Assembly (NCBI GenBank): GCA_016786725.1
Contig: JAEUVU010000019.1
Span: 62,001 to 126,000, forward strand
Source: Ferruginibacter sp.
GTDB lineage: Bacteria > Bacteroidota > Bacteroidia > Chitinophagales > Chitinophagaceae
Reading direction: 5' to 3'
Length of the DNA stretch: 64,000 bases
Shown here: in pieces, positions 15,533-22,931 of the stretch
Layout: each line of letters opens with the position of its first letter
Numbering within the stretch: position 1 is the stretch's first letter
Notes under the pieces: model-generated
The model's database searches: none
Told to the model about the DNA's origin: nothing
What the model saw: the letters and a program-made list of their open reading frames with translations, nothing else
Made by a program: the position numbers and the translations under genes

Positions 15533-15925
15533 TGCTAAGTTTGGATTGTATTTTGGATTTTCAAGACGTTTAAATTCTAAAGAACCTGTTCCAAAATTTA
15601 TTAATAGTCCAACTTCCAAATTATAAGCTTCTAAATAATTTCTGGCTTGCGCAAAATGAACAGGTTCTAATAAGGTTATTGCTTTCAACTCAACGCTTAT
15701 CAAACCTTCAACAAAAAAGTCAACCCTCCGTTCACCAATTTGTTTTCCATCATAAAATATTGGCATCGAAAACTCTCTTACAAAACCAAGCTGCCCTTTT
15801 GATAATTCTATTTCCAAAGCCCTTTGATAGATCACTTCCTGGAAACCGTTTCCCAAAGCAGCGTGCACTTTCATTGCTGCGCCAATGATCTTCTTCGTAA
15901 TATCTTCATATTTAAACTGTGCCAT
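15515..15925 (-). CDS. GxxExxY family protein (PD-(D/E)XK nuclease-like)
   Basis: A 136-residue protein from 'MAQFKYEDITKKIIGAAMKVH'; an upstream in-frame ATG at 15958 would add 11 residues read from the inverted repeat. The name motif is visible as G-F-Q-E-V-I-Y, and a PD-(D/E)XK-like core follows as 'RRVDFFVEGLISVELKA' (Asp, then Glu-x-Lys), ending 'LLINFGTGSLEFKRL'. Families of this type are frequent, multi-copy genes of unknown function in Bacteroidota. The gene is flanked by inverted repeats that include its stop codon, and lies between the trp attenuator and trpE in the same direction. It would therefore be transcribed as the first full cistron of the trp operon. Confidence 0.9.
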   Translation of the reverse strand: MAQFKYEDITKKIIGAAMKVHAALGNGFQEVIYQRALEIELSKGQLGFVREFSMPIFYDGKQIGERRVDFFVEGLISVELKAITLLEPVHFAQARNYLEAYNLEVGLLINFGTGSLEFKRLENPKYNPNLASKKSI

Positions 15926-15943
15926 AACAGCAATAATTTCAAA

Positions 15944-15995
15944 AATTAAAAAATCCATTTAATCCAAACAATCCCCCAAATCCCCGTTCAGACAA
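15944..15995. repeat. Right terminal inverted repeat
   Basis: Read on the minus strand it begins TTGTCTGAACGGGGATTTGG and reaches GGATTAAATGGATTTTTT after an 8-base insertion relative to the left arm. An in-frame ATG of the GxxExxY gene (15958) lies inside it. Confidence 0.75.
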
Positions 15996-16000
15996 CAAAC

Positions 16001-16026
16001 AAAAAACCCGGCACATGTGCCGGGTT
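16001..16026 (-). terminator. trp attenuator terminator hairpin
   Basis: A perfect 22-nt palindrome at 16005-16026 with the core CCCGGCACATGTGCCGGG, followed on the minus strand by a T-run (complement of A at 16001-16006). It lies 34 bp past the stop of the Trp-rich leader peptide and upstream of the first full cistron, the arrangement of a ribosome-mediated attenuator. A competing pairing exists: GTGCC at 16055-16059 can pair with GGCAC at 16017-16021 (antiterminator), while GAGCAC at 16071-16076 can pair with GTGCCTC at 16053-16059 (pause hairpin). Confidence 0.9.
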
Positions 16027-16052
16027 CAACTATCTTATATATTAATAGCAAT

Positions 16053-16076
16053 GAGGCACGTCATTTGACTGTGCTC
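16053..16076 (-). promoter_or_regulatory. Predicted 1:2 pause hairpin of the trp leader
   Basis: On the minus strand GAGCAC (16071-16076) can pair with GTGCCTC (16053-16059) with one bulged C, straddling the leader stop codon. The second arm can alternatively pair with the first arm of the terminator (GGCAC, 16017-16021). The same bases thus choose between pause and antiterminator structures, as in enteric trp leaders. Pairing was judged by eye. Confidence 0.6.
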
Positions 16077-16114
16077 CACCACCAACCCTGGTTATTTGTT
16101 TTAATCATTTTCAT
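16061..16114 (-). CDS. trpL: trp operon leader peptide with three consecutive Trp codons
   Basis: A 17-codon frame reading MKMIKTNNQGWWWSTVK then TGA, with three adjacent TGG codons (16076-16084) close to its end. It lies between the divergent acetyltransferase gene and the trp terminator hairpin. A run of codons for the operon's end product just upstream of overlapping hairpins is the defining mark of ribosome-mediated attenuation: when charged tRNA-Trp is scarce the ribosome stalls at the TGG run, freeing the antiterminator. Three tandem TGG codons arising by chance at this spot is very unlikely. A second ATG two codons in could be the true start. It is too short to be called by ordinary gene finders. 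Confidence 0.9.
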   Translation of the reverse strand: MKMIKTNNQGWWWSTVK

Positions 16115-16122
16115 TTCTATTG

Positions 16123-16149
16123 CAAATATGTGTACAAATCCGGTAACAA
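16123..16149 (-). promoter_or_regulatory. Possible trp operon promoter
   Basis: On the minus strand a TTG (16147-16149) and CATATTTG (16123-16130) resemble the Bacteroidota -33 (TTTG) and -7 (TAnnTTTG) elements, with 16 bp between, slightly short. If real, transcription would start only a few bases before the leader-peptide ATG. This is a weak match to consensus and is offered as a candidate only. Confidence 0.3.
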
Positions 16150-16186
16150 AAAAACTTATTTCGTAAATTCAATAAAATTTTAAAAA

Positions 16187-16477
16187 ATGCAGATACAACA
16201 GAAACAAGACGGCAGTAAAGGTTCTTTTTATGCAGAAGAGAACGGGATCATATTGGCTGAAATGACCTACTCCATGACAGGCGCTTACCTCATGATCATT
16301 GACCACACAGAGGTTTCGGATGAATTGAGAGGAAAGAATGTCGGCTATCAACTGGTACATACTGCTGTTGAATATGCAAGGGCAAATCATATAAAAATAT
16401 TACCGCTTTGCCCTTTCGCCAAATCAGTATTCGATAAGAAAGGCGCAGAATTTGCAGATGTGCTGAAAGGCAATTAA
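16187..16477 (+). CDS. Small GNAT-like N-acetyltransferase (YidJ/NATD1 type)
   Basis: A 96-residue protein of the short GNAT-related family (COG2388 type). Visible pattern: 'GSFYAEENGIILAEMTYSMTG', 'MIIDHTEVSDELRGKNVGYQLVHTAVEYARANHIKILPLCPFAKSVF'. The 'RGKNVGYQL' corresponds to the acetyl-CoA pyrophosphate-binding loop, and 'LPLCPFAKSVFDKK' is the characteristic ending of the family. Substrate is unknown. It is divergent from the trp leader, with about 70 bp between start codons, so the promoters are back to back. The SDR-like gene follows 26 bp downstream and may be co-transcribed. Confidence 0.88.
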   Translation: MQIQQKQDGSKGSFYAEENGIILAEMTYSMTGAYLMIIDHTEVSDELRGKNVGYQLVHTAVEYARANHIKILPLCPFAKSVFDKKGAEFADVLKGN

Positions 16478-16503
16478 TTTAACTTCACAAAAAAAACTAA
16501 AAA

Positions 16504-17133
16504 ATGAAACTGATCATATTTGGGGCAACCGGCCTGGTTGGCAAACAACTGGTGCAGCAGGCTTTGTTCAATGGCAATCATGTAAAAGCTTTTGGAAGAA
16601 ATGTTTACACAACCGATTATTTACAGACAGAAAACCTGCAACTGGTACAGGGTGCTTTGTTTGATGAAGGCGAAGTATATAATGCCATCAAAGATTGTGA
16701 TGCAGTGCTTTCTGCTATTGGTGGCAGCATAGATGGAACAGATAAAGCCCGTACGCTGGGCATGAAAAACATTATTAAACAAATGCAGAAAGCCGGTGTA
16801 AAAAGAATAATCGGCGTTGGAGGATTGGGCGTTTTAAACGCAGATGAAAACAGCTTGCTGGTTGATAAAGACGACTATCCTGCAGAATACAAAGCTGTAG
16901 GAATGGAACATAAAAAAGCTTATGAACTATTGAATGAAAGCGGGCTCGACTGGACATTTGTTTGTCCGCCAAACATTATTGATGCAGGCCCTACCGGTCA
17001 TTTTACAACCAATGCTGATTATCCCCCGGAACCAAACAACTATAAAATAAATGCCGGTGACCTTGCTATGTTCATGCTGAATGAACTGGGGAAGAATGAG
17101 TACATAAAAAAAAGGGTGGGCATCAGCAACTAA
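16504..17133 (+). CDS. NAD(P)-binding atypical SDR / NmrA-like protein
   Basis: A 209-residue Rossmann-fold protein. The nucleotide-binding glycine motif is 'IIFGATGLVGKQL' at residues 4-16; then 'DCDAVLSAIGG', 'VKRIIGVGGLGVLNAD', and 'SGLDWTFVCPPNII' in the place typical of atypical (extended/NmrA-like) short-chain dehydrogenases. It has no clear YxxxK pair, so it may be a reductase of the SDR-a5 type or a redox-sensing protein. It follows the small acetyltransferase gene by 26 bp. Confidence 0.85.
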   Translation: MKLIIFGATGLVGKQLVQQALFNGNHVKAFGRNVYTTDYLQTENLQLVQGALFDEGEVYNAIKDCDAVLSAIGGSIDGTDKARTLGMKNIIKQMQKAGVKRIIGVGGLGVLNADENSLLVDKDDYPAEYKAVGMEHKKAYELLNESGLDWTFVCPPNIIDAGPTGHFTTNADYPPEPNNYKINAGDLAMFMLNELGKNEYIKKRVGISN

Positions 17134-17323
17134 TTATATAAACAGGCTTTGTGATTATTCTTTATCTTAGCCACACAAACTGCTGAGGCAATAATAGATC
17201 CAAATCTTCCAGAAAAGCTTCCGTTTTACCTGTTATATTGAATACTTTTCATTGAACCCGGTTCATTGTAAACTGTTTTTTACTGAACAGCTTTTTTGTA
17301 TTAAGAATTAAAACCAAACTAAC

Positions 17324-19246
17324 ATGCTTATAAAATTCAGATCACCTGAACTGAAAGGGATTTGCTTTATCCTGCTTGCATTTCTGTTTACTGCAAATGT
17401 TTTCAGCCAGACGTTTACCCCCGTACCGGTAACAGGTTTTAACCACGATGTTATTGCCGAATCAGGCACCAGTTCATTAACCACCACTACCATTCCCCTG
17501 GATGGAGTTACAGTTTCAAACAAGGTAATGTACAGCGTGGCTTTCAGAACGGCCAATGGTTTTACCGGTGGCGGAATTCCGGACAATGGCACCATCATAA
17601 ATGGCACTTCTACTTACCAGTTGGCTGCCTATAACGGCAACAATGCCCTGCTTTTGCAACGTACACAAACAGGAGATCTAACACTTACTACACCGGCAAA
17701 ATTCAGTTTTTTAAGAGTGCTGTGTTTTACCACAGAAGGATCAAGCCTGGTAAATGTTAAGCTTACCTTCAGTGATGCTTCTGTTACCAATGCATTAACC
17801 AATTATGTTTTAAGCGACTGGTTCAATGGCACTGCCAACCTCGTTTTATCCGGCTTTGGCCGCTGTACACGTGCTACACCGGCTTCGGGTGCAGATGCCT
17901 TTCCCACTAACCCGAGGATGTATTATATTGACATTCCCATCAGTTGTACCGACAAACAAAAACTGTTAACCAAAATAAATTTCACCAATGTAACAACTGC
18001 CGGAACGAATGCACCATATCCCAATTCAGTTTTCTTTGCTGTATCAGGCAGTGCAAACCCGGCAGCAGCAACTTCGGCCATAACCAATGCAACCTGCACA
18101 ACCAACGGCAGCGCCACATTAACACTTACGGGATTTGTAACACCTGTAACGGTTACCTGGAACACAACACCACCGCAAACCGGCCTTACCGCTACCAATT
18201 TACCTGCAGGTAATTACATTGCAGCAGTAAGAGAAGAAACAGGATGCATTACCAATGTGCCGGTAACTATTGGCCTCAATAATAACTTAACTATATCAGC
18301 CCGTACAGATACAACTGTTTGTCCCGGCTCCTCTTTTAGCCCGGGTATAAGCAGCAATGCCACAACATTCAGTTGGTCGCCAACCGCAGGTGTAAGCAAC
18401 CCGAATGTTGCAAACCCCGTTCTTTCACCGGCAAATACCACCACTTACACAGTTACCGGCACCACCGGCTCATGTACCATATCAAGAACATTTACAGTAA
18501 CTGTTGGCGCTGCAGTATCGCTTTCTGCACGTGCAGATACAACCATCTGCAGCGGAGCCTCTTTTAATGCCGGCTTTGCAACCAATGCCGCATCGGTTAC
18601 CTGGTTACCAACAAGCGGTGTAAGCAATCCGAATATTGCGAACCCCGTACTGTCGCCAACCTCAACAACCACTTACACGGTTACAGCACGTACAGGCACC
18701 TGTGCTGTTGTAAGAACATTCACAGTAACTGTAAGCCAGGCCATCACTGTTAGTGCAGGGCCTTCCACAACAATACTCGAAGGTTCGTCTGTTACACTCC
18801 AGGGAAGCGGCAGTGCAGGTACTTACCTGTGGACGCCGGCTGCAGGCCTTAGTGCAACAAATATTTTAAAACCTGTTGCCACACCGGCTCAAACAACTAC
18901 TTACACTTTACAAATCACCAATGCACAGGGTTGCAGCAATTCATCAAGTGCTACCATTACTGTGTTGCCCTATTGCATAAAACCATTGAATGCCTTTACT
19001 CCTAATAAAGATGGTTTTAATGATACCTGGTTTATAACAAATGGCAATTGTATTAAAAAAGCAACCGTGTTGGTTTATAACCGCTATGGCAGCGAAGTGT
19101 ATGCATCGCAGGATTATAAAAATGACTGGGATGGAACTTATAAAGGCAAACCGCTGCCGGATGGCACTTACTACTACGTTATTTCTTACGAATTACTGAA
19201 CGGGACTGTGGTGCCTAAAAAGGGCGACGTTACCATTTTAAGATAA
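17324..19246 (+). CDS. Secreted protein with type IX secretion (type B) C-terminal sorting domain
   Basis: A 640-residue secreted protein. Signal peptide at residues about 1-29 (ends 'ANVFSQ'). The central part has at least two near-identical modules of about 75 residues, 'ISARTDTTVCPGSSF...TFSWSPTAGVSNPNVANPVLSPANTTTYTVTGTTGSC' and 'LSARADTTICSGASF...VTWLPTSGVSNPNIANPVLSPTSTTTYTV', plus a third divergent copy. These are PKD/Ig-like repeats common in gliding-motility surface proteins. The C-terminus ('NAFTPNKDGFNDTWFI...VYNRYGSEVY...WDGTYKGKPLPDGTYYYVI') is the classical gliding motility-associated, T9SS type B sorting domain. Probably a cell-surface adhesin. It is followed after 32 bp by its PorP/SprF-type partner. 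Confidence 0.94.
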   Translation: MLIKFRSPELKGICFILLAFLFTANVFSQTFTPVPVTGFNHDVIAESGTSSLTTTTIPLDGVTVSNKVMYSVAFRTANGFTGGGIPDNGTIINGTSTYQLAAYNGNNALLLQRTQTGDLTLTTPAKFSFLRVLCFTTEGSSLVNVKLTFSDASVTNALTNYVLSDWFNGTANLVLSGFGRCTRATPASGADAFPTNPRMYYIDIPISCTDKQKLLTKINFTNVTTAGTNAPYPNSVFFAVSGSANPAAATSAITNATCTTNGSATLTLTGFVTPVTVTWNTTPPQTGLTATNLPAGNYIAAVREETGCITNVPVTIGLNNNLTISARTDTTVCPGSSFSPGISSNATTFSWSPTAGVSNPNVANPVLSPANTTTYTVTGTTGSCTISRTFTVTVGAAVSLSARADTTICSGASFNAGFATNAASVTWLPTSGVSNPNIANPVLSPTSTTTYTVTARTGTCAVVRTFTVTVSQAITVSAGPSTTILEGSSVTLQGSGSAGTYLWTPAAGLSATNILKPVATPAQTTTYTLQITNAQGCSNSSSATITVLPYCIKPLNAFTPNKDGFNDTWFITNGNCIKKATVLVYNRYGSEVYASQDYKNDWDGTYKGKPLPDGTYYYVISYELLNGTVVPKKGDVTILR

Positions 19247-19278
19247 CATTCTGCAACATCAAAAAAATATTATAACAC

Positions 19279-20190
19279 ATGCAACCAGTTAAAATAAAAA
19301 ACAGCATATTGTTCTGCATCATATTAATGTGCTGTGCAGGCGTAAATGGCCAGCAGCTTTACAAAACAAGCAATTATATGCAGCATAGTTTTATCACCAA
19401 CCCTGCTGCAGTTGGGGCCAATGGGCATGCCACATTTGGTGCAGCATACCGCAGCCAGTGGCAAAGCTTTGAAGGCGGCCCCACTACCGCCATCATTTTC
19501 GGGGATACTTATTTTTCAAAAATGAAAACAGGGCTTGGTATTGTTTTATATTCTGATAAAACCGGGCCCACCAGCCGTAGCGGCGGAGAACTGAACCTTT
19601 CTTACAGCGTAAAGTTTGATAACGATAATAATAAAAGGCTGATGATAGGTATTGGAGGGCAGTTGATACAATTTAAAGTTGATAAAAATAAAATTGCCGA
19701 TGCATTACAAAACGATCCCTTGCTTGCCTCATCCGGCACTACGTTAAAAGCCGATGCCAATGCAGGCATCTATTACAGGTCTAATACGCTCAATGTGGGT
19801 GTTTCGGCAAAACAACTTATTCAACCTAAGCTTGGTTTAATAAAATCAACAGGCAACCCCGAAGGCAGGCTGTACAGGCAATACACCGGAACCATCAGTT
19901 ATGATATTAAAACTGATGGTGCAAACATTCTGCAGCCCCATGGCATAGTGCGTTACCAGCCCGAAGCGCCGGTTGATTTTGAAGCCGGTTTAATTCTTTA
20001 TCACAAGGATATGTTTCATATCGGTGGAAGCTATCATTATAAACAATCCTACGCACTTTTTGCAGGCTTAAAAATCATGCACAGGTTTGCTATAAACTAT
20101 GCATTTGATGCTTACAAAACGCCGGCAAGCGCTTTTGAAACCGGCTACCCGGCTCATGAGATCATGTTGAGGTACTTTTTTGTGAAGTGA
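19279..20190 (+). CDS. PorP/SprF family type IX secretion outer-membrane protein
   Basis: A 303-residue outer-membrane protein with a signal peptide ending 'AGVNG'. The family hallmark is at the start of the mature part: 'YKTSNYMQHSFITNPAAVGANGHATFGAAYRSQWQSFEGGPTTAIIFGD', followed by beta-strand repeats and 'GLGIVLYSDKTGPTSRSGGELNLSYS'. PorP/SprF proteins pair with type-B T9SS substrates and help anchor them; this one directly follows such a substrate, so the pair is very probably functional. A terminator-like hairpin lies about 45 bp after the stop. Confidence 0.94.
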   Translation: MQPVKIKNSILFCIILMCCAGVNGQQLYKTSNYMQHSFITNPAAVGANGHATFGAAYRSQWQSFEGGPTTAIIFGDTYFSKMKTGLGIVLYSDKTGPTSRSGGELNLSYSVKFDNDNNKRLMIGIGGQLIQFKVDKNKIADALQNDPLLASSGTTLKADANAGIYYRSNTLNVGVSAKQLIQPKLGLIKSTGNPEGRLYRQYTGTISYDIKTDGANILQPHGIVRYQPEAPVDFEAGLILYHKDMFHIGGSYHYKQSYALFAGLKIMHRFAINYAFDAYKTPASAFETGYPAHEIMLRYFFVK

Positions 20191-20233
20191 TACAGACAGG
20201 CATACTTTCAGAAAAATTTTGATTACATTTATA

Positions 20234-20267
20234 ATACAAAGGCTGGTTTTAATACCAGCTTTTGTAT
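20234..20267 (+). terminator. Terminator after PorP/SprF gene
   Basis: ATACAAAGGCTGGT and ACCAGCTTTTGTAT form a long stem with a TTTAAT loop (one G-T pair), followed by TTC. It lacks a long T-run, but it lies just after the T9SS pair and before a gene-poor 120 bp. Confidence 0.6.
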
Positions 20268-20389
20268 TTCATAGCATCATCATGGAATTTATCCAGAGCG
20301 TGCTTCAACTTTAGCTAAGTACGGAAGAATTGCAACGCTTTCACTGGCATAACAAAGGGAGCTTTAATTGAAAAGAAAACAATAGCATA

Positions 20390-20758
20390 ATGGGATTAAT
20401 TGATAAATTGCCAAAAGAGCAAGAGCCCAAAAAACCCTGGGTTCCCGAAGAAGAATATAGCGTCACAATTACTGAAACTTATATCCGTGTAGAACATCCC
20501 GCAAGAAAAACAGAGCAGGTCATGTGGGATAATATTCAGGAAATAAAATTCATTAACACAGATGACGGGCCCTGGTTTCCGGATATCTGGCTTGTATTAA
20601 CAGGCAAAGAAGATGGCTGCATAATTCCTCAGGGCGCTAAAGGTTATCAAGTTGTGTACGATATTGTTTCAAAATATGATGGGTTCAATTTTGAAAATGT
20701 TATAAACTCTATGCAATGCACCGGAAATGCCGAGTTTATACTTTGGTTTAAAAAATAA
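20390..20758 (+). CDS. Hypothetical protein
   Basis: A 122-residue soluble protein starting 'MGLIDKLPKEQEPKKPWVPEEEYSVTITETYIRVEHPARKTEQVMWDNIQEIKFINTDDGPW'. It has alternating beta strands and many acidic and aromatic residues, with no signal peptide. I recognise no catalytic motif. The gene stands alone, with its start 200 bp after the PorP/SprF stop; about 48 bp follow before the methyltransferase-like gene. The intact frame and normal composition suggest a real, small, cytoplasmic protein of unknown role. Confidence 0.7.
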   Translation: MGLIDKLPKEQEPKKPWVPEEEYSVTITETYIRVEHPARKTEQVMWDNIQEIKFINTDDGPWFPDIWLVLTGKEDGCIIPQGAKGYQVVYDIVSKYDGFNFENVINSMQCTGNAEFILWFKK

Positions 20759-20805
20759 TTCCAGCTTCAGGAATATTATTTTCACAAAATCATTTTAAAA
20801 AATCA

Positions 20806-21819
20806 ATGTCTCCCCTCTCCCACATACATTCCATTACCAGCCGCATCCTCAATGCACCAAAAAATGCAAGCGGAGAATTATTTACCGCCTGCGATGAACT
20901 GTACAAAGCACTGCTGCAAATAACCGGTATTGATGTAGAAGAAGAGGATAACAGGCTAACCCAAACCCTGAATAGTGGCAATGCAATTGGCCTTACCTGG
21001 GCAGCCATGTGTATAAAGGACTATAAGCGTACCAAAAGATTTATGGATGGGATTTATGAGGCAACCATTGATAAATTAAAAACAGTTGAAGGCAGGCCTG
21101 TACACATTTTATATGCAGGCACGGGCCCGTTTGCTACATTGGTTTTACCCCTTACAGCCCGTTTCACCGAAGAGCAAATTAAGTTTACTTTACTGGAAGT
21201 GAATGAACCCAGTTTTAACTGCCTGCAAAAACTTACCGGTACACTTCAAATGGAAAAATATATCAGCAACATACAAAAAGCAGATGCCACAAAATGGGAA
21301 CTGCCACAAAGCGAACCGGTTGATATTTTTATAAGCGAAACAATGCAGCAGGGGCTGGCAAAAGAACCGCAGGTTGAATTGTGTATGAACATTGTGCCAC
21401 AATTACCAACAGGGACGGTAATGATACCACAGCAGATCACATTAACCCCCGCATTAATTAACCCGGGCAAAAGAATGCAAAAAAAACTTGGCAATCCTGA
21501 TGCAGGCAATGACATTCACCTGTTTGAACCCATCTTTACACTCAATAAAAAAACGACACTGCGGTATGCTGATGGCAGGCTGCCTGCTTTCCCCGAAACA
21601 ACCACTAACATTCCTGCAGCATTAATATCATCCTACCCATTGCTTTATTTACTTACTGATATCATTATTTATAAAAAAGAAAAATTGCTGATAGATAACA
21701 GCCAGTTGACCCTACCGCTCAAACTTGCCGAACTCAACCGGCAGCAGCCTGTATCAGTAACATTTCAATATCATCTGGGTACAAGGCCGGGTATGCGATT
21801 CAGTGTACAGTGTTTGTAA
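20806..21819 (+). CDS. SAM-dependent methyltransferase-like protein
   Basis: A 337-residue protein. An N-terminal helical region (residues 1-95) precedes a class I methyltransferase Rossmann core: 'VHILYAGTGPFATLVLPL' at about 99-116 is motif I (AGTGPFA), 'FTLLEVNEP' at 127-135 holds the acidic residue that would bind the ribose of SAM, and 'VDIFISETMQQGL' is the motif II/III region. The C-terminal third is beta-rich and recalls the extra domain of arginine- or small-molecule methyltransferases. Substrate unknown. No operon partner is apparent. Confidence 0.75.
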   Translation: MSPLSHIHSITSRILNAPKNASGELFTACDELYKALLQITGIDVEEEDNRLTQTLNSGNAIGLTWAAMCIKDYKRTKRFMDGIYEATIDKLKTVEGRPVHILYAGTGPFATLVLPLTARFTEEQIKFTLLEVNEPSFNCLQKLTGTLQMEKYISNIQKADATKWELPQSEPVDIFISETMQQGLAKEPQVELCMNIVPQLPTGTVMIPQQITLTPALINPGKRMQKKLGNPDAGNDIHLFEPIFTLNKKTTLRYADGRLPAFPETTTNIPAALISSYPLLYLLTDIIIYKKEKLLIDNSQLTLPLKLAELNRQQPVSVTFQYHLGTRPGMRFSVQCL

Positions 21820-21870
21820 TCCATATTCAGTCAAAACATCCTGTTTAAACAAAATTTCGTTTCTTTAACC

Positions 21871-22779
21871 ATGAAATTTTTTTTATCCATCCTGTTGCTT
21901 TGCCCGCTTTTACTGGCTGCCCAAAATAAGGCCCACCGGTTTGAGAAGGACACTTTATACACATCAAGCGGTTTTAAAATTTACGAAGGGCAAACCCTGC
22001 AGATCGGCAAAAGACCAAATAACATTACCGGCTTCCGGTTTATCAGCAAACTTAATATCGATCCAAAATCATTAGAAAACAATAGTGTAATTGTTAAAGA
22101 ACTATCCGATTATGGTTATTCACCAACAGGCAGTGCAAAAATTGATGTAAAGGCCGCCATTGTTTTCAGGGACGGCTCAACAGGTTTTGTTACGTTCGAC
22201 CTTGCTTTTGATCATGCAATTGGAACCCGGCTACCCGGTACTACCAGCGAACTGATATTACCCAAAGAGTATCTCATCTCCAAAGAGCAGGCAATAGCTA
22301 TGCACAAACCTGCATTTGAGAATGATACCCTGTTTACCAGTTGCGGTTTTAAAATTTATAAAGGACAGTATCTCGAAATAGGACAAACTACAGGCTTTGC
22401 AGGAAGGTTCAGGTATTTAAATATCTTAACTCCTGTCGATCATGGTATACTTGAAAAGGAACGGGTGTTGGTGCTGGATATTTCTGGATTTGGTTTTACC
22501 CTGCAGGGAAATGGTTTTGCATATATTGCTGTTGAACTTGCCCGGAAAAACAAGCGCCCGAAGGGCTTAGAGATGCACCTGTCTTTTGATCAGGCCATTG
22601 AAAATATTCCGGGCATCCCCAGCGAACTGGTTGTGCCGGACGGATTCAGGGGCATCCTTAAAAAAGACCCGCTGACCGAATTGGAAAGAATAGAAAATTT
22701 ATATCACAGCAAAATAATTACCAAGGCAGAACTGGATGCAGCAACTAAAAAACTGGCAGCCCAGGAAAAAGAGCTTTAG
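21871..22779 (+). CDS. Secreted protein with duplicated domain and SHOCT-like tail
   Basis: A 302-residue protein with a signal peptide at residues 1-17 (ends 'LLLAAQ'). Two homologous halves are visible: 'DTLYTSSGFKIYEGQTLQIGKRPNNITGFRFISKLNI' from about 27, and 'DTLFTSCGFKIYKGQYLEIGQTTGFAGRFRYLNIL' from about 150. Each is followed by a strand-rich section ending 'GTTSELILPKEY' or 'GIPSELVVPDGF'. The C-terminal 30 residues ('DPLTELERIENLYHSKIITKAELDAATKKL') match the SHOCT pattern, a short helical hairpin often at protein ends. Function unknown; exported to the envelope. The gene stands alone. Confidence 0.8.
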   Translation: MKFFLSILLLCPLLLAAQNKAHRFEKDTLYTSSGFKIYEGQTLQIGKRPNNITGFRFISKLNIDPKSLENNSVIVKELSDYGYSPTGSAKIDVKAAIVFRDGSTGFVTFDLAFDHAIGTRLPGTTSELILPKEYLISKEQAIAMHKPAFENDTLFTSCGFKIYKGQYLEIGQTTGFAGRFRYLNILTPVDHGILEKERVLVLDISGFGFTLQGNGFAYIAVELARKNKRPKGLEMHLSFDQAIENIPGIPSELVVPDGFRGILKKDPLTELERIENLYHSKIITKAELDAATKKLAAQEKEL

Positions 22780-22931
22780 CATTGAACCAGTTTTTATTCT
22801 TTCTGCTGAATCATTTATAGATTTTTTTCAGTCGGTTAAAAGGCCATTACTGTGTACATAACAAAGCATACCAGAACCCGTTAAAAGAGCTGATTGAGTA
22901 ATTTAAACAAAAGCAAAGCCTCGCTATCCTG

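Larger units (their letters stand above)
15490..15995. mobile_element. GxxExxY element with terminal inverted repeats, between trp attenuator and trpE
   Basis: A segment of about 506 bp bounded by TTGTCCGAAC (15490-15499) and its inverted partner TTGTCTGAAC (minus strand, 15995-15986). Inward, both arms share GGATTTGGG and the identical 18-mer GGATTAAATGGATTTTTT. The right arm has 8 extra bases before that 18-mer. Arms are about 40-48 bp and lie at exactly the two ends of the single gene inside. The left end coincides with the trpE start codon, and the right end lies 5 bp from the T-run of the trp terminator. This has the layout of a small mobile or repeat element carrying a GxxExxY gene. No transposase is present and no clear target duplication is visible. 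Confidence 0.75.

Noticed and set aside
16123..16149. Strong trp promoter
   Set aside because: Only weak resemblance to the Bacteroidota consensus; kept as a low-confidence feature, not as a finding.
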